A DNA stretch of 64,000 nucleotides from an uncultured Actinomyces sp. (lineage in GTDB: Bacteria; Actinomycetota; Actinomycetes; Actinomycetales; Actinomycetaceae), in contig URAS01000003.1 in the NCBI GenBank assembly GCA_900545825.1, positions 124,001-188,000 of the forward strand, written 5' to 3'. Made by a program: the position numbers and the translations under genes. Within the stretch, counting starts at the first letter, position 1; each line of letters begins with the position of its first letter. Positions 7,483 to 16,800 of this stretch are shown here, one piece after another. Below the pieces are notes generated by a model that was not told the origin of the DNA, made no database searches, and was given only the letters and a program-made list of their open reading frames with translations.

Positions 7483-8100
7483 TCACAACGTGGCCAGCCA
7501 ATTGGCGAGGACTTTCTGGCCCGCCTGGCCGGATTTTTCGGGATGGAACTGGGTGGCCGACAGCGGCCCCCACTCGATGGCGGCGAGGAACCGGCTGCCG
7601 TGGGTGGCCCACGTGCACCGCGCGTCGGGGTGGTTGGCCGGCGCCTCGAGGGCCGCGTAGGAGTGGACGAAGTAGAAGCGCTCGTCCGCGACACCCGTGA
7701 ACAGCGCGGAGTCGGGGGCCGCCTCGACCGTCGACCAGCCCATGTGCGGGACGACGGGGGCATCAAGGCGCGAGACCGTGCCGTCGAAGTAGCCGAGCCC
7801 CGCCGCCAGGGAGCCGCCCTCGGCGCCGGCGCTGAAGAGGATCTGCATGCCGACGCAGATGCCGAGCACGCCGCGGGACGCTTGGACCCTCTCGGCGATG
7901 ACGTCGGCGCCGCCGGCCTCACGGAGCGCCTGACCGACCGCGGCGAACGCGCCGACGCCGGGAACGACGAGGCCGTCCGCCTCGCGCGCCTGCGCGAGGT
8001 CGCCGGTCAGCATCACCCGCGCGCCCACGCGTTCGAGGGCGCGGCAGGCCGAGCGGACGTTCCCCGACCCGTAGTCGAGGACGGTGATCGCGTGCGCCAT
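7483..8100 (-). CDS. hisH: Imidazole glycerol phosphate synthase, glutaminase subunit
   Basis: A 205-residue class I glutamine amidotransferase that supplies ammonia to HisF for ring closure in histidine synthesis. The nucleophile motif GICVGMQILF is near residue 80. The catalytic His-Glu is in QFHPEKSG near 187, and FVHSY near 143 is typical of HisH. The ATG at 8100 shares one base with the stop of the gene before it (TAATG), giving tight coupling. HisF is not in this operon segment: priA and sseB follow and hisF is absent from the window. Confidence 0.95.
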   Translation of the reverse strand: MAHAITVLDYGSGNVRSACRALERVGARVMLTGDLAQAREADGLVVPGVGAFAAVGQALREAGGADVIAERVQASRGVLGICVGMQILFSAGAEGGSLAAGLGYFDGTVSRLDAPVVPHMGWSTVEAAPDSALFTGVADERFYFVHSYAALEAPANHPDARCTWATHGSRFLAAIEWGPLSATQFHPEKSGQAGQKVLANWLATL

Positions 8101-8687
8101 TAGTGTCCCCTCCGCATGATTCGGCCCAGGTGTTTGAGCGATTCGAGTTTGCCTTCGGTGTGGGCGCGCTGGTCGACGTCCTCGGGCGGGATCCGCCCGA
8201 GCAGGAGGTCCTCGACGATCGCGTCGGCGCCGGACAGCAGCAGGCCCGCGGGGAGGGCGTCGCCCGGCTCGCCACGAGCGTAGCGGCGCGCCGTGATCTG
8301 CCCGGACACGCCGGGCTCGACGTCGCCCTCCTCGAGCCACGAGACGAGGACGACGATCGAGGGCGCGACGATCGCCGAGACCTTGCGGGCCATCTCGTCG
8401 ACCTCGGCCGGGACGGGCCGTTCGTCGCCCAGCAGGGCGTCGAACTCGTCGTATTCCTGCTCGGCCAGCCGGAACCAGATGAGGGTGCCCGACGGCGTGC
8501 CCAGCACCTCGGCGTCGATCCCGGCAAGCCCCAGCAGCGCGGCCAGGTCGGCGGGCTCCCCCACCGGCGTGAGAATGATGGCGATCCCCCCGGGCTTGGC
8601 CCGAACCTTATCGTCGGCGATGAGCTTCTTCAGCTCGTCGTCGATGTCGCCACCAAACGGGTCCTCGTCGAACGACGGCTCGCTCAC
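8100..8687 (-). CDS. Unknown protein encoded between hisB and hisH
   Basis: A 195-residue soluble protein I cannot assign to a family. It starts acidic (VSEPSFDEDPFGGDIDDEL), followed by an alpha/beta-looking segment (GGIAIILTPVGEPADLAALLGLAGIDAEV, given in parts) that could be a small regulatory or binding fold, and ends basic (LKHLGRIMRRGH). GTG at 8687 is chosen because it overlaps the hisB stop as GTGA. The end overlaps the hisH ATG by one base. Coupling on both sides indicates co-production with the histidine enzymes. No catalytic motif, membrane helix or signal peptide is seen. Confidence 0.72.
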   Translation of the reverse strand: MSEPSFDEDPFGGDIDDELKKLIADDKVRAKPGGIAIILTPVGEPADLAALLGLAGIDAEVLGTPSGTLIWFRLAEQEYDEFDALLGDERPVPAEVDEMARKVSAIVAPSIVVLVSWLEEGDVEPGVSGQITARRYARGEPGDALPAGLLLSGADAIVEDLLLGRIPPEDVDQRAHTEGKLESLKHLGRIMRRGH

Positions 8688-9283
8688 AGGGCCCCCTTCG
8701 TCGAGGGGATCCCCGTGACCCGCGGGTCGGGCTGGCAGGCCTGGCGCAGCGCGCGGGCCAGGGCCTTGAACTGGGCCTCGACGATGTGGTGCGGGTCGCG
8801 GCCGCGGATGAGGTCGACGTGGAGGCACAGGCCCGAGTTGTAGGCGAGCGACTCGAAGACGTGGCGGGTCATCGACCCCGTGTAGTGGCCGCCGATGAGG
8901 TGATAGATCTGGGCCTCGGGCTCGCCGGTGTGGACACAGTAGGGGCGCCCGGCCACGTCGACGACGGCGCGGGCCAGGGCCTCGTCCAGCGGCACGGTCG
9001 CGTCGCCGAACCGCGTGATCCCCCGCTTGTCGCCCAGCGCCTGCTTGAGCGCCTGCCCCAGGCAGATCGCCGTGTCCTCGACCGTGTGGTGGACGTCGAC
9101 GTCGATGTCGCCCGTCGCGGCAACCCGCAGGTCGAACAGGGCGTGCTTGCCCAGCGCCGTGAGCATGTGGTCGTAAAACGGCACGCCCGTCGAAATGTCG
9201 GTCACGCCGCTGCCGTCGAGCTCGAGGTCCAGCGTGATCTGCGACTCCGACGTTCGCCGGTCGATGTGTGCGCTTCTGCTCAT
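8684..9283 (-). CDS. hisB: Imidazoleglycerol-phosphate dehydratase
   Basis: A 199-residue Mn-dependent enzyme that dehydrates imidazole glycerol phosphate to imidazole acetol phosphate. The metal-ligand motifs DHMLTALGKH (near 39), DVHHTVEDTAICLG (near 64) and the second set HVFESLA and LIRGRDPHHIVEAQFKA (near 140 and 162) are intact. Two ATGs are available. The second, at 9283, is chosen because AGGAGGT is at the right distance and it overlaps the hisC stop as ATGA. It is the monofunctional bacterial form without a HisN phosphatase domain. Confidence 0.95.
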   Translation of the reverse strand: MSRSAHIDRRTSESQITLDLELDGSGVTDISTGVPFYDHMLTALGKHALFDLRVAATGDIDVDVHHTVEDTAICLGQALKQALGDKRGITRFGDATVPLDEALARAVVDVAGRPYCVHTGEPEAQIYHLIGGHYTGSMTRHVFESLAYNSGLCLHVDLIRGRDPHHIVEAQFKALARALRQACQPDPRVTGIPSTKGAL

Positions 9284-10380
9284 GAACATACCTCCTGCAG
9301 TGCCAACCTGAATGCCCGGTCGTCCTCGGCCGACCCCACGCTGACGCGCAGGTAGCCGGCCGGCCCGACCTCGCGGATGAGGACGCCGCGGTCCTTCATC
9401 CCCTCAAAAACCGCGTGGCGGTCCGCGAACCGCCCGAAAAGGACGAAATTCGCGTCGGAATCGACGACGTCAAACCCCGCAGAGCGCAGATAGACGACGA
9501 GGTCGTCGCGCCGATCACGCAGCTCGCCGATCTGGGCGAGCTGCTCGTCGGCGTGGCCGACGGCCGCCAGCGCCGCGGCCTGGGTGAGCGCCGACAGGTG
9601 GTACGGCAGGCGCACGACCATGAGGGCGTCGATGATCGCCCGCGACGCCGCCAGGTACCCCAGCCTGAGGCCGGCCATGCCGAACGCCTTCGACATCGTC
9701 CGGCTGACCGCCAGGTGCTCGTAGTCGGCCAGCAGCTCGAGCGCGCTGGGCGTGCCGGGCCGCCGAAACTCGCCGTAGGCCTCGTCGATGACGAGGACGC
9801 ACGCCGCACCATCGGGTCCCGCCTGCGCCGTGAGGTCGGCCAGGCGACGGACGTCCTCGATCCCCAGGGCCGTTCCCGTCGGATTGTTTGGGCTGGCCAG
9901 GACGATAACGGCCGGGTGCTCGGCGGCAACGGTGCGGGCGATCGCCTCGAGGTCGAGGGTGAAGTCCGCGTTCCGCGGCACGTCGAGGAACCGCGTACCC
10001 GTGTCGCGCGCGTATTCGGGGTACATCGAATACGACGGGGTCGACGTGAGGACGGCTCGCCCCTCGCCCCCGAACGCCTGGAGGATCTGGGTCATCACCT
10101 CGTTCGACCCGTTGGCCGCCCAGACGTTCTCGGCCGGCACCTGGACTCCGCTCTCTTTCGCCAGGTACCCGGCGAGCGCCGCCCTCAGGGCGAGGAAGTC
10201 GCGGTCGGGATACCGGTTGAGCCCCGCCGCCGCGGCCTGGACGGCCTGGGTGATGTCGGCGACCATGCCCGCCGACGGCGGGTAGGGGTTTTCGTTAACG
10301 TTGAGCGGATGGGCGACGGCCAGCTGGGGCGCACCATAGGGCTCGATTCCAGCCAGGCAGTCTCTCAGAGGCAGGCGCAT
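9280..10380 (-). CDS. hisC: Histidinol-phosphate aminotransferase
   Basis: A class I/II PLP aminotransferase, about 366 residues, that transfers an amino group from glutamate to imidazole acetol phosphate. It has LNVNENPYPPS near 30, the PLP phosphate and ring contacts ASPNNPTG near 165 and IDEAYGEF near 195, and the Schiff-base lysine in SRTMSKAFGMAGLRLGY near 225. Several starts are possible (GTG 10392, ATG 10389, ATG 10380). The last fits family N-termini best (MRLPLRDCLAGIEPYGAPQ). The upstream gene is a transporter, so hisC is separated from hisD here. Confidence 0.93.
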   Translation of the reverse strand: MRLPLRDCLAGIEPYGAPQLAVAHPLNVNENPYPPSAGMVADITQAVQAAAAGLNRYPDRDFLALRAALAGYLAKESGVQVPAENVWAANGSNEVMTQILQAFGGEGRAVLTSTPSYSMYPEYARDTGTRFLDVPRNADFTLDLEAIARTVAAEHPAVIVLASPNNPTGTALGIEDVRRLADLTAQAGPDGAACVLVIDEAYGEFRRPGTPSALELLADYEHLAVSRTMSKAFGMAGLRLGYLAASRAIIDALMVVRLPYHLSALTQAAALAAVGHADEQLAQIGELRDRRDDLVVYLRSAGFDVVDSDANFVLFGRFADRHAVFEGMKDRGVLIREVGPAGYLRVSVGSAEDDRAFRLALQEVCS

Positions 10381-10415
10381 CGATTCCATCACCTTTCACA
10401 GTATCAGCGAAGCGT

Positions 10416-11663
10416 TCAGTCGGTGCCCGAGAGGATGTCCTCGGCGGCCTCCATCGAATGCGCCCGCTCCTTGCCCAGGCTGCCCGCAGCCAGGCGGTCG
10501 ACGACGAGGGCGATCGCGCCGTCGCCCGTCACGTTCGTCGCCGTGCCCACCGAGTCGATGGCGATGTAGAGGGCGACCATCAGCGAGTACATGGGGTCGG
10601 TGAAACCCAGCAGGCCGACGAGGACACCCTGCGCCGCCGTGATCGCGCCGCCGGGGACGCCGGGGGCCGCCACCATGGTGATGCCGAGCATGACGATGAA
10701 CAGGGCGTAGGCGCCGATGTCGTAGTTCCCGCCGGTCATGAACAACACGGCCATCGAGAACGCCGTAATCTTCGTCATCGACCCGGCCAGGTGGATCGTC
10801 GCGCACAGCGGGACGGTGAAGCCGGCAATGTCGGGCGAGACGCCGTTGCTCAACGTGCACTGGTAGGTGACGGGGATCGTCGCCGCCGACGACGACGTGC
10901 CCAGCGCCGTGAAGTACGCCCGCATCATGTTGCCCAGCGCGGTGAACGGGTTGCGCTTGGCGATCGCGCCGGCCAGGAGGTACTGGATGAGGAGGAGAAC
11001 GAAGGTGAGGAGGATCGACACGACGATGACCTTGATCATCGCGCTGATGACCTTGGCGATTTCACCCGAGTACGACATGTTCAAGAAGGTGCCGAAAATG
11101 TAGAGCGGCAGGCAGGGAACGATCGCCTTCTTGATGAGCAGCATGATGATGTCGCGGAACTCATCGAAGCCCCGCCGGATGATCCGGGGGTTGAGTGCCG
11201 CCATCGTGATGCCGAGGACGAAGGCGAAGATCAGCGCCGACATGACCGAGAACATCTGGGGAATGTCGAACTGGTCGCCGAGGATCGAGGCGACGGCGTT
11301 CTTTGGCTCGGACAGCTCCGACACCTTCTCGGACGCCAGCAGGGTCGGGAAGATCCCGCGGCACACCGCGTAGGTGCCGAATCCGGCGAACAGCGTCGAC
11401 CCGTAGGCGATGCCGACGGTGATGAGCAGCCATTTGCCGGCGCCCGCGCCCAGGTCGGCGAGGGCGGGAGCGACGAGGCCGACGATGATGAGGGGCACGC
11501 AGAACGAAAGGAACTTGCCGAAGACGTCGTTAAACGTCGCGAACGGGACGATCGCCCAGCTGGGCAGGACGAGGCCCAACAGGGCGCCCGCTACGATCGC
11601 CACGAGTACCCAGAACAGAAGGGTCCTCATGAAGGCCGGCCACGATGAGGTGCGGTGAGACAT
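10416..11663 (-). CDS. Dicarboxylate/amino acid:cation symporter (DAACS family)
   Basis: A 415-residue membrane protein with about eight transmembrane helices and two re-entrant loops, as in the GltP/SstT/glutamate transporter family. It would move an amino acid or dicarboxylate inward with Na+ or H+. Signature pieces are the serine-rich hairpin loop ALGTSSSAATIPVT near 255, PLCATIHLAGS near 290 and the substrate/cation region DSVGTATNVTGDG near 380. The substrate cannot be told; the family includes glutamate, aspartate, serine and threonine carriers. It lies between hisD and hisC, 29 bases after hisD, in the same direction, so it is probably co-transcribed with histidine synthesis. Start ATG at 11663 has AAGAAAG upstream. 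Confidence 0.88.
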   Translation of the reverse strand: MSHRTSSWPAFMRTLLFWVLVAIVAGALLGLVLPSWAIVPFATFNDVFGKFLSFCVPLIIVGLVAPALADLGAGAGKWLLITVGIAYGSTLFAGFGTYAVCRGIFPTLLASEKVSELSEPKNAVASILGDQFDIPQMFSVMSALIFAFVLGITMAALNPRIIRRGFDEFRDIIMLLIKKAIVPCLPLYIFGTFLNMSYSGEIAKVISAMIKVIVVSILLTFVLLLIQYLLAGAIAKRNPFTALGNMMRAYFTALGTSSSAATIPVTYQCTLSNGVSPDIAGFTVPLCATIHLAGSMTKITAFSMAVLFMTGGNYDIGAYALFIVMLGITMVAAPGVPGGAITAAQGVLVGLLGFTDPMYSLMVALYIAIDSVGTATNVTGDGAIALVVDRLAAGSLGKERAHSMEAAEDILSGTD

Positions 11664-11692
11664 GATGATTCTTTCTTGATGGGGAGAGGTGC

Positions 11693-12994
11693 CTAGCGGC
11701 ATTGCGCCGACTCGCCGTGAGCCGGCAGGTCTTCACATTGGGCGAGGGCGACGAGGTCGGGGGTGACCTGGGCCAAGGCCTCGCGCGAATAGGTGATCTG
11801 TTGGACGGGCTTGATGAACGCCATGACGTTGAGCCCCGCGGCGTAGCGTGCCGTCCCGGACGTCGGGAGGACGTGGTTCGATCCGGCCACGTAGTCGCCC
11901 AGCGGGACCGGCGAATAGGGGCCGACGAAGATCGCGCCCGCGTTGGTGATCCGCCGCGCGATGCCCTCGGCGTCGGCGGTCTGGATTTCCAGGTGCTCGG
12001 CGGCGTAGGCGTTGGCGACCTGGACGGCCTGGTCGATGTCGCGGACGAGGAGGACGCCCGACTGGGGTCCTGTCAGCGCCTGGCGGATCCGCTCGGTGTG
12101 GCGGGTCGCCTGGGCCCGCTGGGACACCTGGTCGTCGACCGCCGTGGCCAGGTCCTCGGAGTCGGTGATGAGCACCGACGCGGCCGCCGGGTCGTGTTCG
12201 GCCTGCGAGACGAGGTCGGCGGCGACGAAGGTCGGGTTGGCCTGGGCGTCGGCGATGATCGCGATCTCGGTCGTCCCGGCCTCGGCGTCGATCCCGCACA
12301 CCGAACGGGCCAGCCGCTTCGCCGCGGCGACGTAGATGTTGCCGGGGCCCGTGATGACGTCGACCGGCCGGCACGGGCACTCGCCCTCGACACCGTAGGC
12401 GAGCATGGCGATCGCCTGGGCGCCACCGACGGCGTAGACCTCTTCCACCCCCAACAGGGCGCAGGCCGCGGCGATCGTCGGGTGGATCTGGCCGCCGAAT
12501 TCCTTCTGCGGCGGCGTGACGAGGGCGATTTCGCGCACACCCGCCACCTGGGCGGCGACGACGTTCATGACGACGCTCGACGGATAGACGGCCAGGCCGC
12601 CGGGCACGTAGAGGCCGACGCGGCCAACCGGAACCCACCGCTGGGTCACGAATCCGCCGGGAACAATTTCGGTCGTCTTCTCGCTGGGCAGCTGGGCCTC
12701 GTGGCCCTGGCGGTTGTGGGCGATCGAGGTCTCGAGGCCGTGCCGCACGTCGGCAGGCAGCTCGTCGAGAGACTGCTGGAGGTAGGCCGGGTCGACGGCC
12801 AGGTGCTCGGGCACCCGCCCATCAAACTTCAATGACCAGCGCTCCACCGCGTCGGCCCCATGCTCGCGGACGTCCTCCATAATCGGGCGCACGATGTCGA
12901 TCGCCCGGTCAAGGTCGATCGTCGCGCGCGGCAAATAGTCGGACAGGTCGGTCGCAGACGGATCGAGGCCACGCAGGTCACTGACGTTAAGCAT
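11693..12994 (-). CDS. hisD: Histidinol dehydrogenase
   Basis: A 433-residue Zn-dependent enzyme that oxidises histidinol to histidine with two NAD+, the final step. Conserved blocks include PVGRVGLYVPGGLAVYPS near 123, GPGNIYVAAAKR near 205, the zinc/substrate region QAEHDPAAASVLIT near 255, AAEHLEIQT near 322 and GPYSPVPLGDYVAGSNHVLPT (given in part) near 355. ATG at 12994 is preceded by AGGA 7 bases away. A TAGGAT hexamer 6 bases before the ATG would also allow a leaderless transcript. It is the first gene of the his operon and is divergent from the S4 protein gene. Confidence 0.95.
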   Translation of the reverse strand: MLNVSDLRGLDPSATDLSDYLPRATIDLDRAIDIVRPIMEDVREHGADAVERWSLKFDGRVPEHLAVDPAYLQQSLDELPADVRHGLETSIAHNRQGHEAQLPSEKTTEIVPGGFVTQRWVPVGRVGLYVPGGLAVYPSSVVMNVVAAQVAGVREIALVTPPQKEFGGQIHPTIAAACALLGVEEVYAVGGAQAIAMLAYGVEGECPCRPVDVITGPGNIYVAAAKRLARSVCGIDAEAGTTEIAIIADAQANPTFVAADLVSQAEHDPAAASVLITDSEDLATAVDDQVSQRAQATRHTERIRQALTGPQSGVLLVRDIDQAVQVANAYAAEHLEIQTADAEGIARRITNAGAIFVGPYSPVPLGDYVAGSNHVLPTSGTARYAAGLNVMAFIKPVQQITYSREALAQVTPDLVALAQCEDLPAHGESAQCR

Positions 12995-13054
12995 GCCCAC
13001 ATCCTAAAGGACCCGCGCAGCAGGCCCGACGCCGGTCCGCGCGTCAAGACGCGT

Positions 13055-13060
13055 TAGCAT
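13055..13060 (+). promoter_or_regulatory. -10 element of a probable leaderless transcript
   Basis: TAGCAT ends 6 bases before the ATG of the S4 gene, placing the transcription start at or next to the start codon. No Shine-Dalgarno sequence is present. A matching -35 is weak. Confidence 0.42.
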
Positions 13061-13066
13061 CGAATC

Positions 13067-13300
13067 ATGGACCAGACGCTTTCGATTCCCGTGCGCTGCC
13101 CCATCAAGCTGGGTCAGTTCATCAAGCTGTCCGGCATCGTCGAGGACGGCGCCGAGGCTGCCCTCGCCATTGCCGGCGGGCACGTCCTCGTCAACGGGGA
13201 GCCCGAGACGCGGCGCGGCCACCGCCTGGTCGGCGACGAGGACGTCCGGGTCGTCATGCCGGACGACAGCGTCTGTCGCCTGGTGATCGAGCAGGTTTAG
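13067..13300 (+). CDS. Small S4-domain RNA-binding protein
   Basis: A 77-residue protein of the YbcJ-like type, essentially a single S4 fold: PIKLGQFIKLSGIVEDGAEAA, then GGHVLVNGEPETRRGHRL. S4 domains bind structured RNA, mainly rRNA. The length and the RRGHRLV ending of the fold match the family. No ribosome binding site precedes it, and a -10 element lies where a leaderless mRNA would start. It is divergent from hisD across 72 bases, and its stop overlaps the end of the Fur-family gene tail to tail by 4 bases. Exact RNA target unknown. Confidence 0.85.
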   Translation: MDQTLSIPVRCPIKLGQFIKLSGIVEDGAEAALAIAGGHVLVNGEPETRRGHRLVGDEDVRVVMPDDSVCRLVIEQV

Positions 13301-13764
13301 GCGCCCGCGGCCGTCGGCGTCGGCTCCACGCCCGACGTTTCTGCTTCGGCGGCCACGCAGTCGGGGCACAGCCCCCAGTAGATGACCTCGGCCTGCTGGA
13401 TCCGCCACGTCTGGGCAATATCTTGGGCCTGCAGGCACGGGGCCGCCCCCACGGCACACTCGACGTCGACCACGCGCCCGCACCGTGTACACACGGCGTG
13501 GTGGTGATTGTCGCCCCGGTTGATCTCGTAGCGCGCCCGACAGCCGGCCGGCTCGAACCGGCGCAGGACCCCGCGGGTCGTCAGCGTGTTGACGGCGTCG
13601 TAGATCGCCTGGCCCGAGATCGAGCCCAGCCGGTCACGCACCTCGGTGCGGATCTGGTCGGCGTCGGAGTGCTCGAGCTCGTCGATTACCCGCAGCACGG
13701 CCAGCCGGGCGGCGGTCACGCGCAACCCGGCTCCCCGCAACATGTCGGTGTAACGATCAGCCAT
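13297..13764 (-). CDS. Fur-family regulator, FurA/CatR (peroxide-sensing) type
   Basis: A 155-residue metal-dependent repressor. The N-terminal winged helix has LRVTAARLAVLRVIDEL and SISGQAIYDAVNTLTTRGVLRR. The C-terminal dimerisation half has GDNHHHAVCTRCGRVVDVECAVG and EVIYWGLCPDCV, with two CxxC pairs for structural zinc. The GDNHHH, CAVG-APCL and EVIYWGLCPDC segments match mycobacterial FurA and Streptomyces CatR, which sense peroxide and normally sit next to katG. No katG follows here. ATG at 13764 is the best start; an alternative is 13773. An inverted repeat just upstream is a candidate autoregulatory site. Confidence 0.88.
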   Translation of the reverse strand: MADRYTDMLRGAGLRVTAARLAVLRVIDELEHSDADQIRTEVRDRLGSISGQAIYDAVNTLTTRGVLRRFEPAGCRARYEINRGDNHHHAVCTRCGRVVDVECAVGAAPCLQAQDIAQTWRIQQAEVIYWGLCPDCVAAEAETSGVEPTPTAAGA

Positions 13765-13785
13765 CACCGCCATTGTCGCCACAAC

Positions 13786-13802
13786 ACTTGAGCAAATCAA
13801 GT
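13786..13802. promoter_or_regulatory. Inverted repeat upstream of the Fur-family gene
   Basis: ACTTGA and TCAAGT flank a 5-base AT-rich centre; a further partly matching base pair on each side extends it. It lies 22 bases before the Fur start codon, where FurA-type proteins bind their own promoters. It also sits between the dnaE stop and the Fur gene. Confidence 0.5.
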
Positions 13803-13821
13803 TTTGGGGCGGCTCGGCGAT

Positions 13822-16800
13822 TCACGCGTCCAGGCAGCTGCGACCCAACAGGGCCTTGACCTCGGAATACAGGCTGCCTTCGGTGTTGACCCGCAATTCG
13901 TCGGCCAGCTGGACGGTCGTCACCTTGCCGGGCGAGGTCAGTCGCATCCGCACGGGCTGTGACCCCGGGTGATTGCGGAGGATGTCCCCCAGCTGCTCGG
14001 CGACCTCGCGGGTGCAGCGCTCGGAGCGGACGGTGAGGACGAGCGGGCCGTTCGATCCCATGGCGATGTTCGGCACCGTCAACTCCTGGGCGATGACCGA
14101 CGCGCCGCCGTCCTCGCTGAGCTTGACGCGCCCCCCGATCGAGACGATCGCGTCCTCGGCGATGTAGTCGCAGAACGTGTCGTACGAGGCCGGGAAGAAC
14201 GTCACCTCGATCGACCCCGAGAGATCCTCGAGGGTGACGATCGCCATCGGCGAGCCCGTCTTCTTTGTCACCTTGCGCTCGACCGCGCAGATGAGGCCGC
14301 ATAGCTTGACCGACGCCCCGTCCGTGACGGCACCGTCGTCGGCGAGCAGCTCGGCGACCTCGTGGTCGGAGTTGCGACCGATGACGTATTCGAGGCCGCT
14401 CAACGGGTGGTCGGAGACGTAGAGGCCGAGCATTTCGCGTTCGAAGCCCAGCTTCTCTTTCTTGTCCCACTCCGGCAGGTCGGGGATGTCGATCGAAAAC
14501 GCCTGGGCGTCCTCGCCCTCGAACGCGCCGAAGAGGTCGAACTGGCCGACCGCCTCGTTCCGCTTGAGGCCGACGACCGAGTTCACCGCCTCCTCGTGGC
14601 GCGACATGAGGGCCCGGCGGGAATCACCGAGCGAGTCGAAGGCGCCCGCCTTGATGAGTGACTCGATCGTCCGGCGGTTACACACCGACTGGGGCACCTT
14701 GTTGAGGAAGTCGCTGAACGACGTGAAGGGGCCCTTTTCCTCGCGCGTCGCGATGATCGCATCGACGACGTTGGCGCCGACGTTGCGGATCGCCGAGAAG
14801 CCGAAACGGATCGACTGGCCGACCGGCGAGAAGTTCGCCTGCGAGAGGTTGACGTCGGGGACGTAGACGTCGATGTCCATGCGGCGGCACTCGCGCAGGT
14901 AGTTGGCCAGTTTGTCGCGTTGCGACCCCGTCGAGGTGAGGAGGGCCGCCATGTATTCGGCCGGGTAGTTCGCTTTGAGGTAGGCCGTCCAGTACGAGAC
15001 GAGGCCGTAGGCCGCCGAGTGCGACTTGTTGAACGCGTAGGACGAGAAGGGGACGAGGATTTCCCACAGGGTCGTCACGGCGTCCTCGGGATACCCGTTT
15101 TTCAGCATGCCCGCCTTGAACGTGGCGAACTGCTTGTCCATCTCTTTCTTTTTCTTCTTGCCCATGGCGCGGCGCAGGAGGTCGGCCTCGCCCAGCGTGT
15201 AGCCGGCGAGCTTCTGGGCGATCGCCATGACCTGTTCCTGGTAGACGATGAGGCCGTAGGTCTCGGCCAGCACCTCCTGGAGGGGCTCCTCCAAGGCCGG
15301 GTGGATGGGCACGATCTCTTGGCGCCCATTCTTGCGCAACGCGTAATTCGTGTGCGACTGGGCGCCCATGGGCCCGGGCCGGTAGAGGGCGCCGACGGCC
15401 GAAATGTCGGAGAACGCCGTGGGCCGCATCGTCCGCAGCAGCTGCCGCATGCCCGACCCATCGAGCTGGAACACGCCCAGCGTGTCGCCGCGTGAGAGCA
15501 GATCGTACGTCGCCTTATCGTCCAGGGGCACGCTCTCGAGGTCGAGCGGCGGCTTGTTGTTGGCGACGATGTTCTCTTGGGCGTCCGAGATCACCGTGAG
15601 GTTGCGCAGGCCGAGGAAGTCCATCTTCAGCAGGCCCAGCGTCTCGCACGTCGGGTAATCGAACTGGGTGATCGTCGCGCCGTCTTTGGGCCGACGCATC
15701 ATGGGGATGATGTCGGTCAACGTGTGCGACGACATGATGACGGCGCACGCGTGGACGCCCCACTGTCGGGTGAGGCCCTCGAGTTCCTTCGCGAGGTTGA
15801 CGACCGGACCGATCTCGCCCTGGTTTTCGGCACAATACTGCCGGAACTCCTCGGCCTCCTTGTAGCGGGGATCCTCGGGGTTGAACATGCCCGACACGCT
15901 CATATCTTTGCCCTGGATCGCCTTCGGCATCTTCTTCGTCAGGATTTCGCCGACCGAATAGGGCTTCGAGAGGATTCGGGTCGAGTCTTTGAGGGCCTGC
16001 TTCGCCTTGATCGTCCCGTAGGTGACGACCTGCGAGACCTTGTCGGCGCCGTAGCGTTCGGTCACGTACTCGATGACTTCGTCGCGCCGGCGTTCGTCGA
16101 AGTCGACGTCGAAGTCGGGCATCGAAACGCGCTCGGGATTGAGGAATCGCTCGAACATGAGGCCGTAGTCGAGCGGGTTGAGTTCGGTGATGCCCATGGC
16201 GTAGGCGACCATCGAGCCCGCACCGGAGCCACGGCCCGGCCCCACGCGGATCCCCTGGGATTTCGCCCAGTTGATGTAGTCGGCGACGACGAGGAAGTAG
16301 CCAGGGAACCGCATCTTCTCGATGATTTCGCACTCGTAGGTCGCCTGATCGCGCTCGCGCTGCGGCACCCCGTTGGGGAAGCGCTTATTGAGGCCACGCT
16401 CGACCTCTTTGATGAACCACGACGTCTCGTCCTCGCCCTCGGGCAGCGGATACTGCGGCATGTACGAGGCACCGTCCTTCACCGTATGGAAGGTGACGTC
16501 GCACTGCTCGGCGACCCGCAGGGTGTTGCGGCAGGCCTCGGGCAGCTCGTCGAACAGCCGATACATGTCCTCGGCGGGGCGGAGGAAGTAGCCCGACCCG
16601 TCGAACTTGAAGCGGTCGGGATCGGCCAGCCTAGCGCCCGAGTTGATGCACAGGAGGGCGTCCTGCGTCGGCTGGTCGGCCTCGGTCACGTAGTGCGAGT
16701 CGTTCGTCGCCAGCAGGGGCGCGCCCAGGTGCTTGGCGAGGTCGAGCAGCTCGGTCCGCACACGCCGCTCGATCTCGAGGCCATGATCCATGAGTTCGAC

